From NCBI RefSeq assembly GCF_900102905.1, contig NZ_FNFV01000003.1, positions 248,001-312,000 of the forward strand: a stretch of 64,000 nucleotides of DNA. Reading direction: 5' to 3'. Origin of the DNA: Meinhardsimonia xiamenensis. Its GTDB lineage: Bacteria; Pseudomonadota; Alphaproteobacteria; Rhodobacterales; Rhodobacteraceae. Of this stretch, positions 26,911 through 34,669 are shown in pieces; the first letter of the stretch is position 1; the number at the start of each line of letters is the position of its first letter. The notes under the pieces are model-generated. The model was given only the letters and a program-made list of their open reading frames with translations, did no database searches and was not told where the DNA came from. Made by a program: the position numbers and the translations under genes.

Positions 26911-27837
26911 ATGGAGTTTGGCCCTTATCTGATGCTGGCAACGCTTGAGGGCGCGGTGAGTGCGGCCGTGCTCGCACTTACTGCCGTGGGCCTCAGCCTC
27001 GTCTTCGGGGTGATGCGGGTGGTCAATGTCGCCCATGGCGAGTTCTTCATGCTTGGAGCGGTGGTGGCATGGACGGTGGCGCACTGGCTGGGAGGGCATC
27101 CGGCGCTGGGCTTTGCGCTGGCGCTTGTCGTGGCGCCGGTCGCGGTGGGGGGGCTCGCGGCGGTTGCCGACTGGCTGGTGCTGAAGCGCATCGGCTATGA
27201 CCCCGAGCGCACCATCGTCGCCACCATCGGGCTTCTCTACATCATCCAGCAAGGCGCGCTCATGGGCTTCGGCCCCGAGGCGCGGCCCGTCGAGCCGCCC
27301 TTCAACACCCGCCTTGCGCTGCCCTGGATCGAGTGGGGCGAGGAGGGGCTCCGGCTTGTCTGGCCGTGGGGTCTGGCGACGACCAGCTACAAGCTTTTCG
27401 TGATCTTGGCCGCGGCGGCGGTGCTTCTGGGCGTCTGGGCGCTAATGGCGCGCTCGCGGGCGGGGCTCGTCATGCAGGCCACGCGGGAGGACAGGGAGAT
27501 GGCGCTGGCCTTCGCCATTCCGGTGGGGCGGGTCTATGCCGGCGTCTTCGGCCTCGGCGCAGGGCTCGCAGCGCTTGCGGCCGTCCTGATCGTGCCCATC
27601 CAGCAGGCGCATTACCTGATGGGGGGCGATCCGCTGCTGCTCTCCTTCATCGTCGTCATCATCGGCGGTCTGGGCAGCCTGCCCGGAACCGTGCTCGCGG
27701 CGGTGCTGATCGGGCTCACCGACGGGATCGTCTCGGTGTTCTTTTCGCCGACGCTGGCCAAGATCCTTGCCACGCTTCTCGTGGCCATGGTGCTGGTGTT
27801 CCGCCCGCAGGGGCTGTTCGGGAGCACTGCGCGATGA
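26911..27837 (+). CDS. livH: Branched-chain amino acid type ABC transporter permease, LivH family
   Basis: Inner-membrane permease of 308 aa with about eight hydrophobic segments, HAAT family (LivH/UrtB). Family blocks include FGVMRVVNVAHGEFFMLGA near the N-terminus and the C-terminal VVIIGGLGSLPGTVLAA coupling region. The start is ATG 26911 (MEFGPYLML); ribosome-site support is weak. Its stop overlaps the livM start by 4 bases. With the next three genes it forms a complete two-permease/two-ATPase importer core, but no periplasmic binding-protein gene is present, so the substrate (amino acid, amide, urea or aromatic acid) is open. Confidence 0.9.
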   Translation: MEFGPYLMLATLEGAVSAAVLALTAVGLSLVFGVMRVVNVAHGEFFMLGAVVAWTVAHWLGGHPALGFALALVVAPVAVGGLAAVADWLVLKRIGYDPERTIVATIGLLYIIQQGALMGFGPEARPVEPPFNTRLALPWIEWGEEGLRLVWPWGLATTSYKLFVILAAAAVLLGVWALMARSRAGLVMQATREDREMALAFAIPVGRVYAGVFGLGAGLAALAAVLIVPIQQAHYLMGGDPLLLSFIVVIIGGLGSLPGTVLAAVLIGLTDGIVSVFFSPTLAKILATLLVAMVLVFRPQGLFGSTAR

Positions 27838-28781
27838 GGGGGGGCGGCGCGCGTGCCTGGACGCTCCACCTCGCCGTGCTGGTGCTTCTCCTTGCCGTGC
27901 AGTTTGTCCTGCCAGCCTACCATCATGGCAACCTCGCGCGCATCATGGTGCTGGCGAGCTACGCCGTGGGGTACAATATCCTCTTCGGCTACACGGGGCT
28001 TCTGAGCCTCGGTCATGCGCTTTTCTTCGCTGCCGGCATGTACGGGCTGGGGCTGGCGATCAAGCTTGGCGGCTGGGCCGCGGGGCCGGCGATTGTCGCG
28101 GGGCTCGGCGCCGGTCTTCTGCTTAGCCTTGCGGTGGGCGCTCTGGCGCTGCGAACCAGTGGCGTGGCCTTCATGATCGTCACGCTGATGTTCGCGCAGG
28201 CAGGTTATCTTGCGATCCTCTATTTCGGCGCCTTCACGCGTGGCGACGAGGGCTTCGTCATTCCCCGCGAAGCGCGCATGATCATGTGGCTCGACCTTGC
28301 CGACGCGGCCACGCGCTATTTCGTGGCGCTCGCGCTCTTTGCCCTTTGCCTTCTCTTCTGCCTGTGGCTGATGCGCCAGCCGTTGGGGCGCGCGTTGATT
28401 GCCATTCGCGAGAATGAGGAACGCACCGAGATGCTGGGCTACGACACCTTCCGCCTCAAGCTCGTGGCGGTGGCAATCTCGGGCACGATGTCGGCCGCTG
28501 CCGGGGCCGCCTACGCGCTGCTCTTCGGATATGTGGGCGCGAGTTTCGCGGCCGTGCAATATTCGATCCTGCCGCTTCTGTGGGTGCTCGTGGGCGGGGC
28601 GGGGACGGTGCTGGGGCCCTTCCTCGGCACGCTCTTCATGTTCTACCTCATCGATATCGCCAGCGGGCTGACCACCGCCTACATGATGATCGCCGGTGTC
28701 GTGCTGGTGATGATCACGCTTTTTGCTCGCAGTGGGCTTCTGGGGGAGGCGAGGCGGCGCCTGTGGGGGTGGCTGCCGTGA
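27834..28781 (+). CDS. livM: Branched-chain amino acid type ABC transporter permease, LivM family
   Basis: Second permease, 315 aa, with 8-10 hydrophobic segments. The LivM signature YAVGYNILFGYTGLLSLGHA follows the first helices, and the cytoplasmic ATPase-contact loop is GRALIAIRENEERTEMLGY. The C-terminal GGAGTVLGPFLG block is typical of the family. The ATG overlaps the livH stop (ATGA at 27834-27837), so translation is coupled. It partners LivH in the membrane channel. Confidence 0.92.
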   Translation: MRGGGARAWTLHLAVLVLLLAVQFVLPAYHHGNLARIMVLASYAVGYNILFGYTGLLSLGHALFFAAGMYGLGLAIKLGGWAAGPAIVAGLGAGLLLSLAVGALALRTSGVAFMIVTLMFAQAGYLAILYFGAFTRGDEGFVIPREARMIMWLDLADAATRYFVALALFALCLLFCLWLMRQPLGRALIAIRENEERTEMLGYDTFRLKLVAVAISGTMSAAAGAAYALLFGYVGASFAAVQYSILPLLWVLVGGAGTVLGPFLGTLFMFYLIDIASGLTTAYMMIAGVVLVMITLFARSGLLGEARRRLWGWLP

Positions 28782-29485
28782 GCCTTCTGACCACCAGCGG
28801 GCTTACCCGGCACTTCTCGGGCATCCATGCGGTGGAGGGGGTGGATTTCACCCTGGAGGCCGGGGAGATCCGCGCGCTCATCGGGTCGAACGGCGCGGGC
28901 AAGACCACGCTTGTAAGCATGATCTGCGGACGCATTCCGCCGAGCGCGGGCGAGATCCACTTCGATGGGCGCGACATCACCCGCTGGCCCGCGCACCGCC
29001 GCATCATGGCCGGCATGGCCTACACCTTTCAGATCAGCTCGATCTATGCGGGGCTGCCGGTGTTCGAGAACGTCGCGCTTGCGGCGCGTCGCAAGCGGCG
29101 GGGCCGCGCGGCGGAGGCGGCGACGCAGGAGGCGCTCATGCGCGTGGGGCTGTGGGAGCGCGCCGACCAGCCCGCGGGGGATCTGGCCTATGGTCATCAG
29201 CGGCTCCTCGAGATCGCCATGGGGCTTGCCCAGTCGCCGCGGCTTCTGATCCTCGATGAGCCGACGCAAGGCCTGAGCGAAGGCGAGATCGCCGCGTTCA
29301 AGGCGCTCATCCGCGAGCTGGCGCCGGCCACCACCATCCTGCTGATCGAGCACAACATGAGCGTGGTCATGGAGCTGGCCGAGCGGGTGACGGTGATGGA
29401 CATGGGCCGCATCCTTGCCGAGGGTACGCCGGCCGAGATCCGCGCCAACCGCGCCGTGCAGGCGGCCTATCTGGGGACCGGGTGA
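28778..29485 (+). CDS. livG: ABC transporter ATP-binding protein, LivG family
   Basis: Cytoplasmic ATPase of 235 aa. Walker A is GSNGAGKT at 36-43, Walker B is LLILDEPTQGLS and the H-loop is LLIEHNMSVV. The signature motif reads LAYGHQRLLEIA, the LivG-type variant of LSGGQ. The start is GTG at 28778, overlapping the livM stop as GTGA; there is no ATG at a suitable place. It is followed immediately by livF. Confidence 0.92.
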   Translation: MSLLTTSGLTRHFSGIHAVEGVDFTLEAGEIRALIGSNGAGKTTLVSMICGRIPPSAGEIHFDGRDITRWPAHRRIMAGMAYTFQISSIYAGLPVFENVALAARRKRRGRAAEAATQEALMRVGLWERADQPAGDLAYGHQRLLEIAMGLAQSPRLLILDEPTQGLSEGEIAAFKALIRELAPATTILLIEHNMSVVMELAERVTVMDMGRILAEGTPAEIRANRAVQAAYLGTG

Positions 29486-29486
29486 G

Positions 29487-30182
29487 ATGCTCAGGATCGA
29501 GGCCGTCGATGCAGGCTATGGCCGGGCCCAGGTGCTGCGGCGCTTCTCGCTTGAGGTGGCTGCGGGGGAGGTTCTGTGCCTTCTGGGCCGCAATGGGGCG
29601 GGCAAGACCACGCTCATGCGCGCGATCATGGGGCATCTGCCGCTGATGGGCGGCGCGATCAGGCTGGAGGGCGTCGAGCTCTCGGCGCTGCCGCCGCATG
29701 AGGTGCCGCGTCAGGGCGTGGGATATGTGCCGCAGGGTCGCCGGCTTTTCGGCGATCTGACCGTGGCGCAGAACCTCGCCATCGGGCTGATGGCGCGCGG
29801 GCAGGGAGAGGAGACGCGCGAATGGGTGCTTGGCCTCTTCCCCCGCTTGCGCGAGCGTCTCGGCCAGCGGGCGCGCACGCTGTCGGGGGGCGAGCAGCAG
29901 ATGCTGGCCACCGCCCGGGCGCTCTGCCTCCGGCCGAGGCTTCTGCTGATGGACGAGCCCACCGAGGGCCTCCAGCCCTCGATGATCGAGGCGATCCGGC
30001 AGGTGGTGGCGCGCATGCGCGACGAGGGCGTGGGCATCCTTCTGGTCGAGCAGCGCATCGACGCGGTGCTGGCGATTGCCGACCGCGTTGCCTTCATCGA
30101 GAACGGCCGAGGCGGAGAGGTGGTGCCGGCCGAGCAGCTCAGGCGCGATCACGCGCTTGTGGAGCGCTATCTGGGTGTGTGA
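29487..30182 (+). CDS. livF: ABC transporter ATP-binding protein, LivF family
   Basis: Second ATPase, 231 aa. Walker A is GRNGAGKT at 34-41, the signature LSGGEQQMLATARAL, Walker B LLLMDEPTEGLQP and the switch His is replaced in position by VEQRIDAV, as in the LivF subgroup. YVPQGRRLFGDLTV is a typical Q-loop for LivF. The ATG at 29487 begins one base after the livG stop. It is the last gene of the cassette; the next gene, lon, has its own promoter. Confidence 0.92.
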   Translation: MLRIEAVDAGYGRAQVLRRFSLEVAAGEVLCLLGRNGAGKTTLMRAIMGHLPLMGGAIRLEGVELSALPPHEVPRQGVGYVPQGRRLFGDLTVAQNLAIGLMARGQGEETREWVLGLFPRLRERLGQRARTLSGGEQQMLATARALCLRPRLLLMDEPTEGLQPSMIEAIRQVVARMRDEGVGILLVEQRIDAVLAIADRVAFIENGRGGEVVPAEQLRRDHALVERYLGV

Positions 30183-30273
30183 GCGCTGGAGCCGGAATGC
30201 GGCGCCACCACAAGCTCTTGCCTGTCATCACGGTGGGAGGCACAATCGGTGCAACCACGCACTGCGGAAGCGG

Positions 30274-30301
30274 TTGAAAATTGGGGCTCTCGCCCCCAGA
30301 T
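30274..30301 (+). promoter_or_regulatory. Candidate heat-shock (RpoH/sigma-32) promoter of lon
   Basis: TTGAAA (30274-30279), 13 bases, then CCCCCAGAT (30293-30301), about 75 bases before the lon ATG. This fits the sigma-32 pattern CTTGAAA with CCCCAT-T, in the gene most often controlled by that factor. A short GGGGC/GCCCC hairpin lies in the spacer. Confidence 0.65.
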
Positions 30302-30376
30302 AGAGGCCATCACCGGGGAAGGCCGGAGGCTGCCGCATGACGGGGCCCGTACCTTCCTGCCAATCGAGGAAAGAGC

Positions 30377-32791
30377 ATGTCCGATCACCCCACTCATACC
30401 TATCCCGTGCTGCCGCTGCGCGACATCGTGGTGTTTCCACACATGATCGTGCCGCTCTTCGTCGGGCGCGAGAAATCGGTGCGCGCGCTCGAGGAGGTGA
30501 TGCAGGACGACAAGCAGATTCTGCTGGCGAGCCAGATCGATCCCGCGCAGGACGATCCTGGCACCGACGGAATTTATCGCACCGGCGTTCTGGCCAATGT
30601 CCTGCAGCTCCTCAAGCTGCCCGACGGCACCGTGAAGGTGCTGGTCGAAGGCCGCACGCGCGTTGCGATCACCGAATTCGTGCCGAATGACGAGTTCTTC
30701 GAGGCGGTTGCCGTCGAGCTTCAGGAGGAGCTTGGCGACGAGGCGGCCGTGAAGGCGCTGGTCAAGTCAGTCTCGGAGGAATTCGAGCGTTACGCCAAGA
30801 TCAAGGGCAACATCCCCGAGGAGGCGCTTGCCGCCGTTGCCCAGACGCGCGAGCCCGACCGGCTGGCCGATCTGGTGGCGGGGCATCTTGGCGTCGAAGT
30901 CGAGAAGAAGCAGGAGCTTCTGGAGACGCTCAACATCGCCGAGCGGCTGGAGAAGATCTATGGCCTGATGCAGGGCGAGATCTCCGTTCTCCAAGTGGAG
31001 AAGAAGATCAAGAGCCGCGTCAAGAGCCAGATGGAGCGCACCCAGCGCGAGTACTATCTCAACGAGCAGATGAAGGCGATCCAGCGCGAGCTGGGTGAAG
31101 GCGACGAGGGCCAGAACGAGATCGCCGAGCTCGAGGAGAAGATCAAGAACACCAAGCTCTCCAAGGAGGCGCGCGAGAAGGCCGAGCTGGAGCTGAAGAA
31201 GCTCAAGTCGATGTCGCCGATGTCGGCCGAGGCCACGGTGGTGCGCAACTACCTTGACTGGCTGCTGTCCCTGCCGTGGGGCAAGAAGTCCCGCGTCAAG
31301 AAGGATCTCGTGCGGGCGCGGAAGATCCTCGACGAGGATCATTACGGGCTCGACAAGGTCAAGGAGCGGATCATCGAGTATCTCGCCGTCCAGCAGCGCT
31401 CGAAGAAGCTGAAGGGGCCGATCATGTGCCTCGTCGGCCCGCCGGGCGTGGGCAAGACGAGCCTCGGCAAGTCGGTGGCGCGCGCCACGGGGCGCGAGTT
31501 CATCCGCATCAGCCTTGGCGGGGTGCGCGATGAAAGCGAGATCCGCGGGCACCGGCGCACCTACATCGGCTCGATGCCGGGCAAGATCATCCAGGCGCTT
31601 CGCAAGGCGAAGACCACCAACCCGGTGATCGTGCTCGACGAGATCGACAAGATGGGCCGCGACTTCCGGGGCGACCCGGCGGCGGCGCTCTTGGAGGTGC
31701 TCGACCCCGAGCAGAACTCGAGCTTCGTCGATCACTATCTGGAGGTGGAGTATGACCTGTCCGATGTCATGTTCATCGCGACGGCCAACTCCTACAACAT
31801 CCCCGAGCCGCTTCTGGACCGGATGGAGATCATTCCGCTCGCGGGCTACACCGAGGATGAGAAGCTCCAGATCGCCAAGCGCCATCTGATCCCCAAGCAG
31901 ATGAAGAACCACGGGCTCAAGCCCAAGGAGTTCTCCATCACCGACGAGGCGCTGGTCGCGATCATCCGCACCTACACCCGCGAGGCGGGGGTGCGGAACC
32001 TCGAGCGCGAGATCGCCAAGCTCTGCCGCAAGGCCGTCACCAAGCTCGTCAAGGGCGAGGTGGACAAGGTGGAGATCACGCCGGATGTCCTTGAGGAATA
32101 TCTCGGCGTGCCGCGCTACCGCTACGGCCTGGCCGAGAAGGAGGACCAGATCGGCGTGGTCACCGGGCTTGCCTGGACGAGCGTCGGTGGCGATCTGCTC
32201 TCCATCGAGGCGTTGCGGCTGCCGGGCAAGGGCCGGATCAAGGCCACCGGCAAGCTCGGCGAGGTGATGAAGGAGTCGATCGACGCTGCCTCGAGCTACG
32301 TGCGCGCCATTGCGCCGCAGATCGGGATCAAGCCGACCCAGTTCGAGCACTGGGACATCCACGTCCACGTGCCCGAGGGGGCGACGCCCAAGGACGGGCC
32401 TTCGGCCGGCATCGCGATGGTCACCGCCATCGTCTCGGTGCTGACGCAAATCCCCGTGCGCAAGGATGTCGCCATGACCGGCGAGATCACGCTCAGGGGC
32501 AACGTGCTGGCGATCGGCGGGCTGAAGGAGAAGCTCCTCGCGGCTCTGCGGGGCGGCATCAAGACGGTGCTGATTCCCAAGGAGAACGAGAAGGATCTCG
32601 CCGAGATCCCCGACAACGTGAAGGAGGGGCTGGAGATCATTCCGATCTCCCATGTCTCCGAGGCGCTGAAGATCGCGCTCACGCGCCAGCCCGAGCCCAT
32701 CGAATGGGACGAGGCTGCCGAGGCCGAGGCGGCTGCCGCCAAGGCGAAGGCCGCGGCAGCCGAGGAGGGCACCACCACGATCGCGCACTGA
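30377..32791 (+). CDS. lon: ATP-dependent protease Lon
   Basis: Cytoplasmic AAA+ serine protease degrading misfolded and regulatory proteins, 804 aa, full length for LonA. The N-terminal LAN domain starts with [20 protein letters not shown]. Walker A is GPPGVGKT at 354-361 and Walker B is VIVLDEID. The catalytic Ser676 lies in [11 protein letters not shown], with the dyad Lys in [15 protein letters not shown] short Ala/Glu-rich tail follows. The ATG has GAGGAAAGAG upstream. A heat-shock-type promoter precedes it and a strong terminator follows; the HU-like gene comes next, as lon and hup are neighbours in many bacteria. Confidence 0.98.
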   Translation: MSDHPTHTYPVLPLRDIVVFPHMIVPLFVGREKSVRALEEVMQDDKQILLASQIDPAQDDPGTDGIYRTGVLANVLQLLKLPDGTVKVLVEGRTRVAITEFVPNDEFFEAVAVELQEELGDEAAVKALVKSVSEEFERYAKIKGNIPEEALAAVAQTREPDRLADLVAGHLGVEVEKKQELLETLNIAERLEKIYGLMQGEISVLQVEKKIKSRVKSQMERTQREYYLNEQMKAIQRELGEGDEGQNEIAELEEKIKNTKLSKEAREKAELELKKLKSMSPMSAEATVVRNYLDWLLSLPWGKKSRVKKDLVRARKILDEDHYGLDKVKERIIEYLAVQQRSKKLKGPIMCLVGPPGVGKTSLGKSVARATGREFIRISLGGVRDESEIRGHRRTYIGSMPGKIIQALRKAKTTNPVIVLDEIDKMGRDFRGDPAAALLEVLDPEQNSSFVDHYLEVEYDLSDVMFIATANSYNIPEPLLDRMEIIPLAGYTEDEKLQIAKRHLIPKQMKNHGLKPKEFSITDEALVAIIRTYTREAGVRNLEREIAKLCRKAVTKLVKGEVDKVEITPDVLEEYLGVPRYRYGLAEKEDQIGVVTGLAWTSVGGDLLSIEALRLPGKGRIKATGKLGEVMKESIDAASSYVRAIAPQIGIKPTQFEHWDIHVHVPEGATPKDGPSAGIAMVTAIVSVLTQIPVRKDVAMTGEITLRGNVLAIGGLKEKLLAALRGGIKTVLIPKENEKDLAEIPDNVKEGLEIIPISHVSEALKIALTRQPEPIEWDEAAEAEAAAAKAKAAAAEEGTTTIAH

Positions 32792-32834
32792 GCCGCAACC
32801 GGGCCGGCAGTCGGCCCGAAGCGGGGGTCACGAG

Positions 32835-32878
32835 AAGGACCGGATGCGATTTTCCGCACCCGGTCCTTTTCGTCTTTT
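32835..32878 (+). terminator. Rho-independent terminator of lon
   Basis: A 9-bp stem (AAGGACCGG with CCGGTCCTT), one mismatch, then four more pairs (TGCG with CGCA) closing a 6-base loop, followed by TTTTCGTCTTTT. Closer to the lon stop, a second small stem (CGGGCCG with CGGCCCG, 32800-32818) has no T-run. Confidence 0.88.
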
Positions 32879-33010
32879 GGTGATCCGTCAACAGGCAAGC
32901 TCCCGCCACTGCGGACGCTGCCTGCTCCAGGTCTCGCATCGCCATCGAGCGCCGCCTGCGGAACGGCGCCCGGCAGGCCCCCGACTTTCGTCGCCGTTGC
33001 CCGAGGCCTG

Positions 33011-33039
33011 TGGACGAAATGGCGTCTCCGCAGTAGCAT
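33011..33039 (+). promoter_or_regulatory. Candidate sigma-70 promoter for the HU-like gene
   Basis: TGGACG (33011-33016), 17 bases, TAGCAT (33034-33039), 41 bases before the ATG. Both hexamers match consensus at four of six positions. Confidence 0.4.
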
Positions 33040-33080
33040 TCGACCGACCCGGCGAAGGGGCATGAGGGAGAGCAGAAGCC

Positions 33081-33491
33081 ATGGCAACGAGACGGAAAGC
33101 GCCGCGCGGCGGCACCGAAAAGGCCGCGGAAGTCGCGATCGAGCCGACCGAAGACGCGGCGGCGCCCGCGGAGGAGGGCGCGGTCCAGCCCGCACAGAAG
33201 CCGGCGGTGACCAAGCGCGATCTTGTCGCGCGGGTGGCGGAGTTGGCAGGCGTCAAGCGCCGCGTGGCGCGGCCGGTCGTCGAAGCCGTTCTGGCCGAAC
33301 TGGGCAACGCGCTTTCGCGCGGAGAAGAGCTCAACCTGCGGCCCCTTGGGCGCGCCAGCGTCAACCGCGTGCGCGAGGGGACAAAGGCGGAAGTGCTGAT
33401 CGTGAAGCTGCGCCGGGCGCGGGCCGATCTCGAGGTCGGGCCCGAAGGTTCTCCCGATGGCACCGACCCCCTTGCACAGGCTGCCGAGTGA
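33081..33491 (+). CDS. HU-family DNA-binding protein, divergent
   Basis: Nucleoid-associated protein relative, 136 aa against ~90 for HU. A disordered basic/acidic extension (1-43: Arg/Lys at the tip, then Glu/Ala/Pro) precedes the HU core. That core begins VTKRDLVARVAELAGVKRRV, which matches the HU N-terminal helices. The saddle strand GFGTF is replaced by LRPLGRASV, and the long beta-arm with its intercalating proline (consensus RNPxTG) is missing: after VNRVREG the chain returns at once to strand VLIVKLRRA. DNA bending would therefore differ from canonical HU. Its position after lon is like hupB in enterobacteria. The 3' end holds the likely tRNA-Val promoter. Confidence 0.85.
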   Translation: MATRRKAPRGGTEKAAEVAIEPTEDAAAPAEEGAVQPAQKPAVTKRDLVARVAELAGVKRRVARPVVEAVLAELGNALSRGEELNLRPLGRASVNRVREGTKAEVLIVKLRRARADLEVGPEGSPDGTDPLAQAAE

Positions 33492-33499
33492 CGTTATCT
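33472..33499 (+). promoter_or_regulatory. Candidate promoter of tRNA-Val
   Basis: TTGCAC (33472-33477), 16 bases, TTATCT (33494-33499), with transcription expected to begin a few bases before the tRNA at 33512. It overlaps the end of the HU-like gene. Confidence 0.5.
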
Positions 33500-33511
33500 C
33501 GACGCGCGGAT

Positions 33512-33586
33512 GGGTGATTAGCTCAGTGGTAGAGCGCTTCGTTCACATCGAAGATGTCGGCGGTTCGAATCCGTCATCACCCACCA
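33512..33586 (+). tRNA. tRNA-Val (anticodon CAC)
   Basis: A 75-base cloverleaf with encoded CCA. The acceptor GGGTGAT pairs with ATCACCC, the D stem is GCTC/GAGC, and the anticodon stem CTTCG/CGAAG encloses TTCACAT, so the anticodon is CAC for GUG valine codons. The T arm is GGCGG-TTCGAAT-CCGTC with one G-U pair. All arms close. Confidence 0.97.
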
Positions 33587-33730
33587 CTCAATCCTTTGCA
33601 CACCCTCAAGGGGGCAGCAGGCCGAGGCGGTTGTTGCCAGTCGCCTGAAGTCGATCTTCAATGCTTGCGCTCACGTGGTGGCATGCCGCGCGTTGGCGTG
33701 AAATGTCCCTGAAAAGGAGACTGCCGCTCA

Positions 33731-34309
33731 ATGTCCGTTGCCATATCGAATGATCTCGTCCTGCGCTCCGCACGGCCGCAGGATCTCACGGCCATTGCAC
33801 GCCTTCAGGCGGCCAGCTGGCGCGATGCTTACGCCGGGCTTCTTCCGGCGGAGTTCCTCGGCCCTTCGCTTGACGAGAGGCTGGGTGCGCATTGGGCGCG
33901 GCTCCCGGGGGCGGGCTGGCGGGTCGAGCTGGCGGAGCTTGGCGGCGAGATCGCCGGTTTCGCGGCGGCGCGGCTCGAGGCCGAGGGGCCGGAGCACAGC
34001 TATCTGGACAACCTGCACGTCGCGCCTGCCCTTCGGCGCGGCGGGGTGGGGCGAATCCTGCTGCGGCATGTGGCCGCGCGCCTCCTCGAATCGGGGCAGC
34101 GCTCGATGCACCTGACGGTGCTGGAAGGAAACGCGCGCGCCCGCGCCTTCTACGCCGCGATGGGTGGCCGTGAGGGGCCCCTGACCACCGACGAAATGCA
34201 TGGACTGACAGTCCCCGTGCATCGCGTGGACTGGGACGATCTGGCCGATCTGGCTGGTGTCGGCATCGCGGATGGGGAAAAGCGAAAAAACCGCCCTCGC
34301 CCCGCTTGA
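33731..34309 (+). CDS. GNAT family N-acetyltransferase
   Basis: Acetyltransferase of 192 aa, single GNAT fold. The N-terminal strand-helix LRSARPQDLTAIARLQAASW is RimI-like; the acetyl-CoA pyrophosphate loop is APALRRGGVGRILLRHV (motif A, R-R-x-G-x-G), and the C-terminal motif is VLEGNARARAFYAAMG. The substrate cannot be predicted. The ATG is preceded by AAGGAGA. The last bases of the gene coincide with the predicted -35 of tRNA-Asp. It sits between two tRNA genes with no other neighbour that hints at role. Confidence 0.88.
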   Translation: MSVAISNDLVLRSARPQDLTAIARLQAASWRDAYAGLLPAEFLGPSLDERLGAHWARLPGAGWRVELAELGGEIAGFAAARLEAEGPEHSYLDNLHVAPALRRGGVGRILLRHVAARLLESGQRSMHLTVLEGNARARAFYAAMGGREGPLTTDEMHGLTVPVHRVDWDDLADLAGVGIADGEKRKNRPRPA

Positions 34310-34334
34310 CGAGGCCCAAACTTGGGCCTAGAAG
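34306..34334 (+). promoter_or_regulatory. Promoter of tRNA-Asp, overlapping the acetyltransferase stop
   Basis: TTGACG (34306-34311) spans the GNAT stop codon; after 17 bases comes TAGAAG (34329-34334), 17 bases before the tRNA. The spacer is an almost perfect palindrome, AGGCCCAA-AC-TTGGGCCT (34312-34329). Confidence 0.65.
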
Positions 34335-34350
34335 GCAGCCCACGCAGCGG

Positions 34351-34427
34351 GCGGTTGTAGCTCAGTCGGTTAGAGTACCGGCCTGTCACGCCGGGGGTCG
34401 CGGGTTCGAGTCCCGTCAACCGCGCCA
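34351..34427 (+). tRNA. tRNA-Asp (anticodon GTC)
   Basis: A 77-base cloverleaf with encoded CCA and discriminator G. The acceptor GCGGTTG pairs with CAACCGC, and the anticodon stem CCGGC/GCCGG encloses CTGTCAC, anticodon GTC. The T arm is GCGGG-TTCGAGT-CCCGT with one G-U pair. Nothing recognisable was found in the 242 bases between this tRNA and the dipeptidase gene. Confidence 0.97.
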
Positions 34428-34669
34428 CTGCTGCGTCTCCCAGCAAGTAAAGAGTGTGTCCCGGCAGCCAGGCGTCAGGCCGCTTGCATGCCATGAAGTC
34501 GCGCTGTCTTCATGCCCCAACGGGTTTCTTCCGGTGCACGGGCAGCGCTGCCGCAGCGGGGACGACCGCTTGAGACGGGCGCAGATGCGCCCCAAGTCGC
34601 CGGTCCTGCCCGGGCATTGGGCGGGAAGCGATTCGGGGCGCGTATTCATCCGCCGCGAGACACGCGTGG

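Noticed and set aside
32844..33065. 73-codon open frame between lon and the HU-like gene
   Set aside because: It starts within the lon terminator stem and crosses the predicted HU promoter; composition is Arg/Pro-rich without domain.
34428..34669. Short open frames between tRNA-Asp and the dipeptidase gene
   Set aside because: Several frames of 60-150 codons cross the region on both strands and run through the tRNA or the dipeptidase. None has a ribosome site or recognisable sequence. No gene called.
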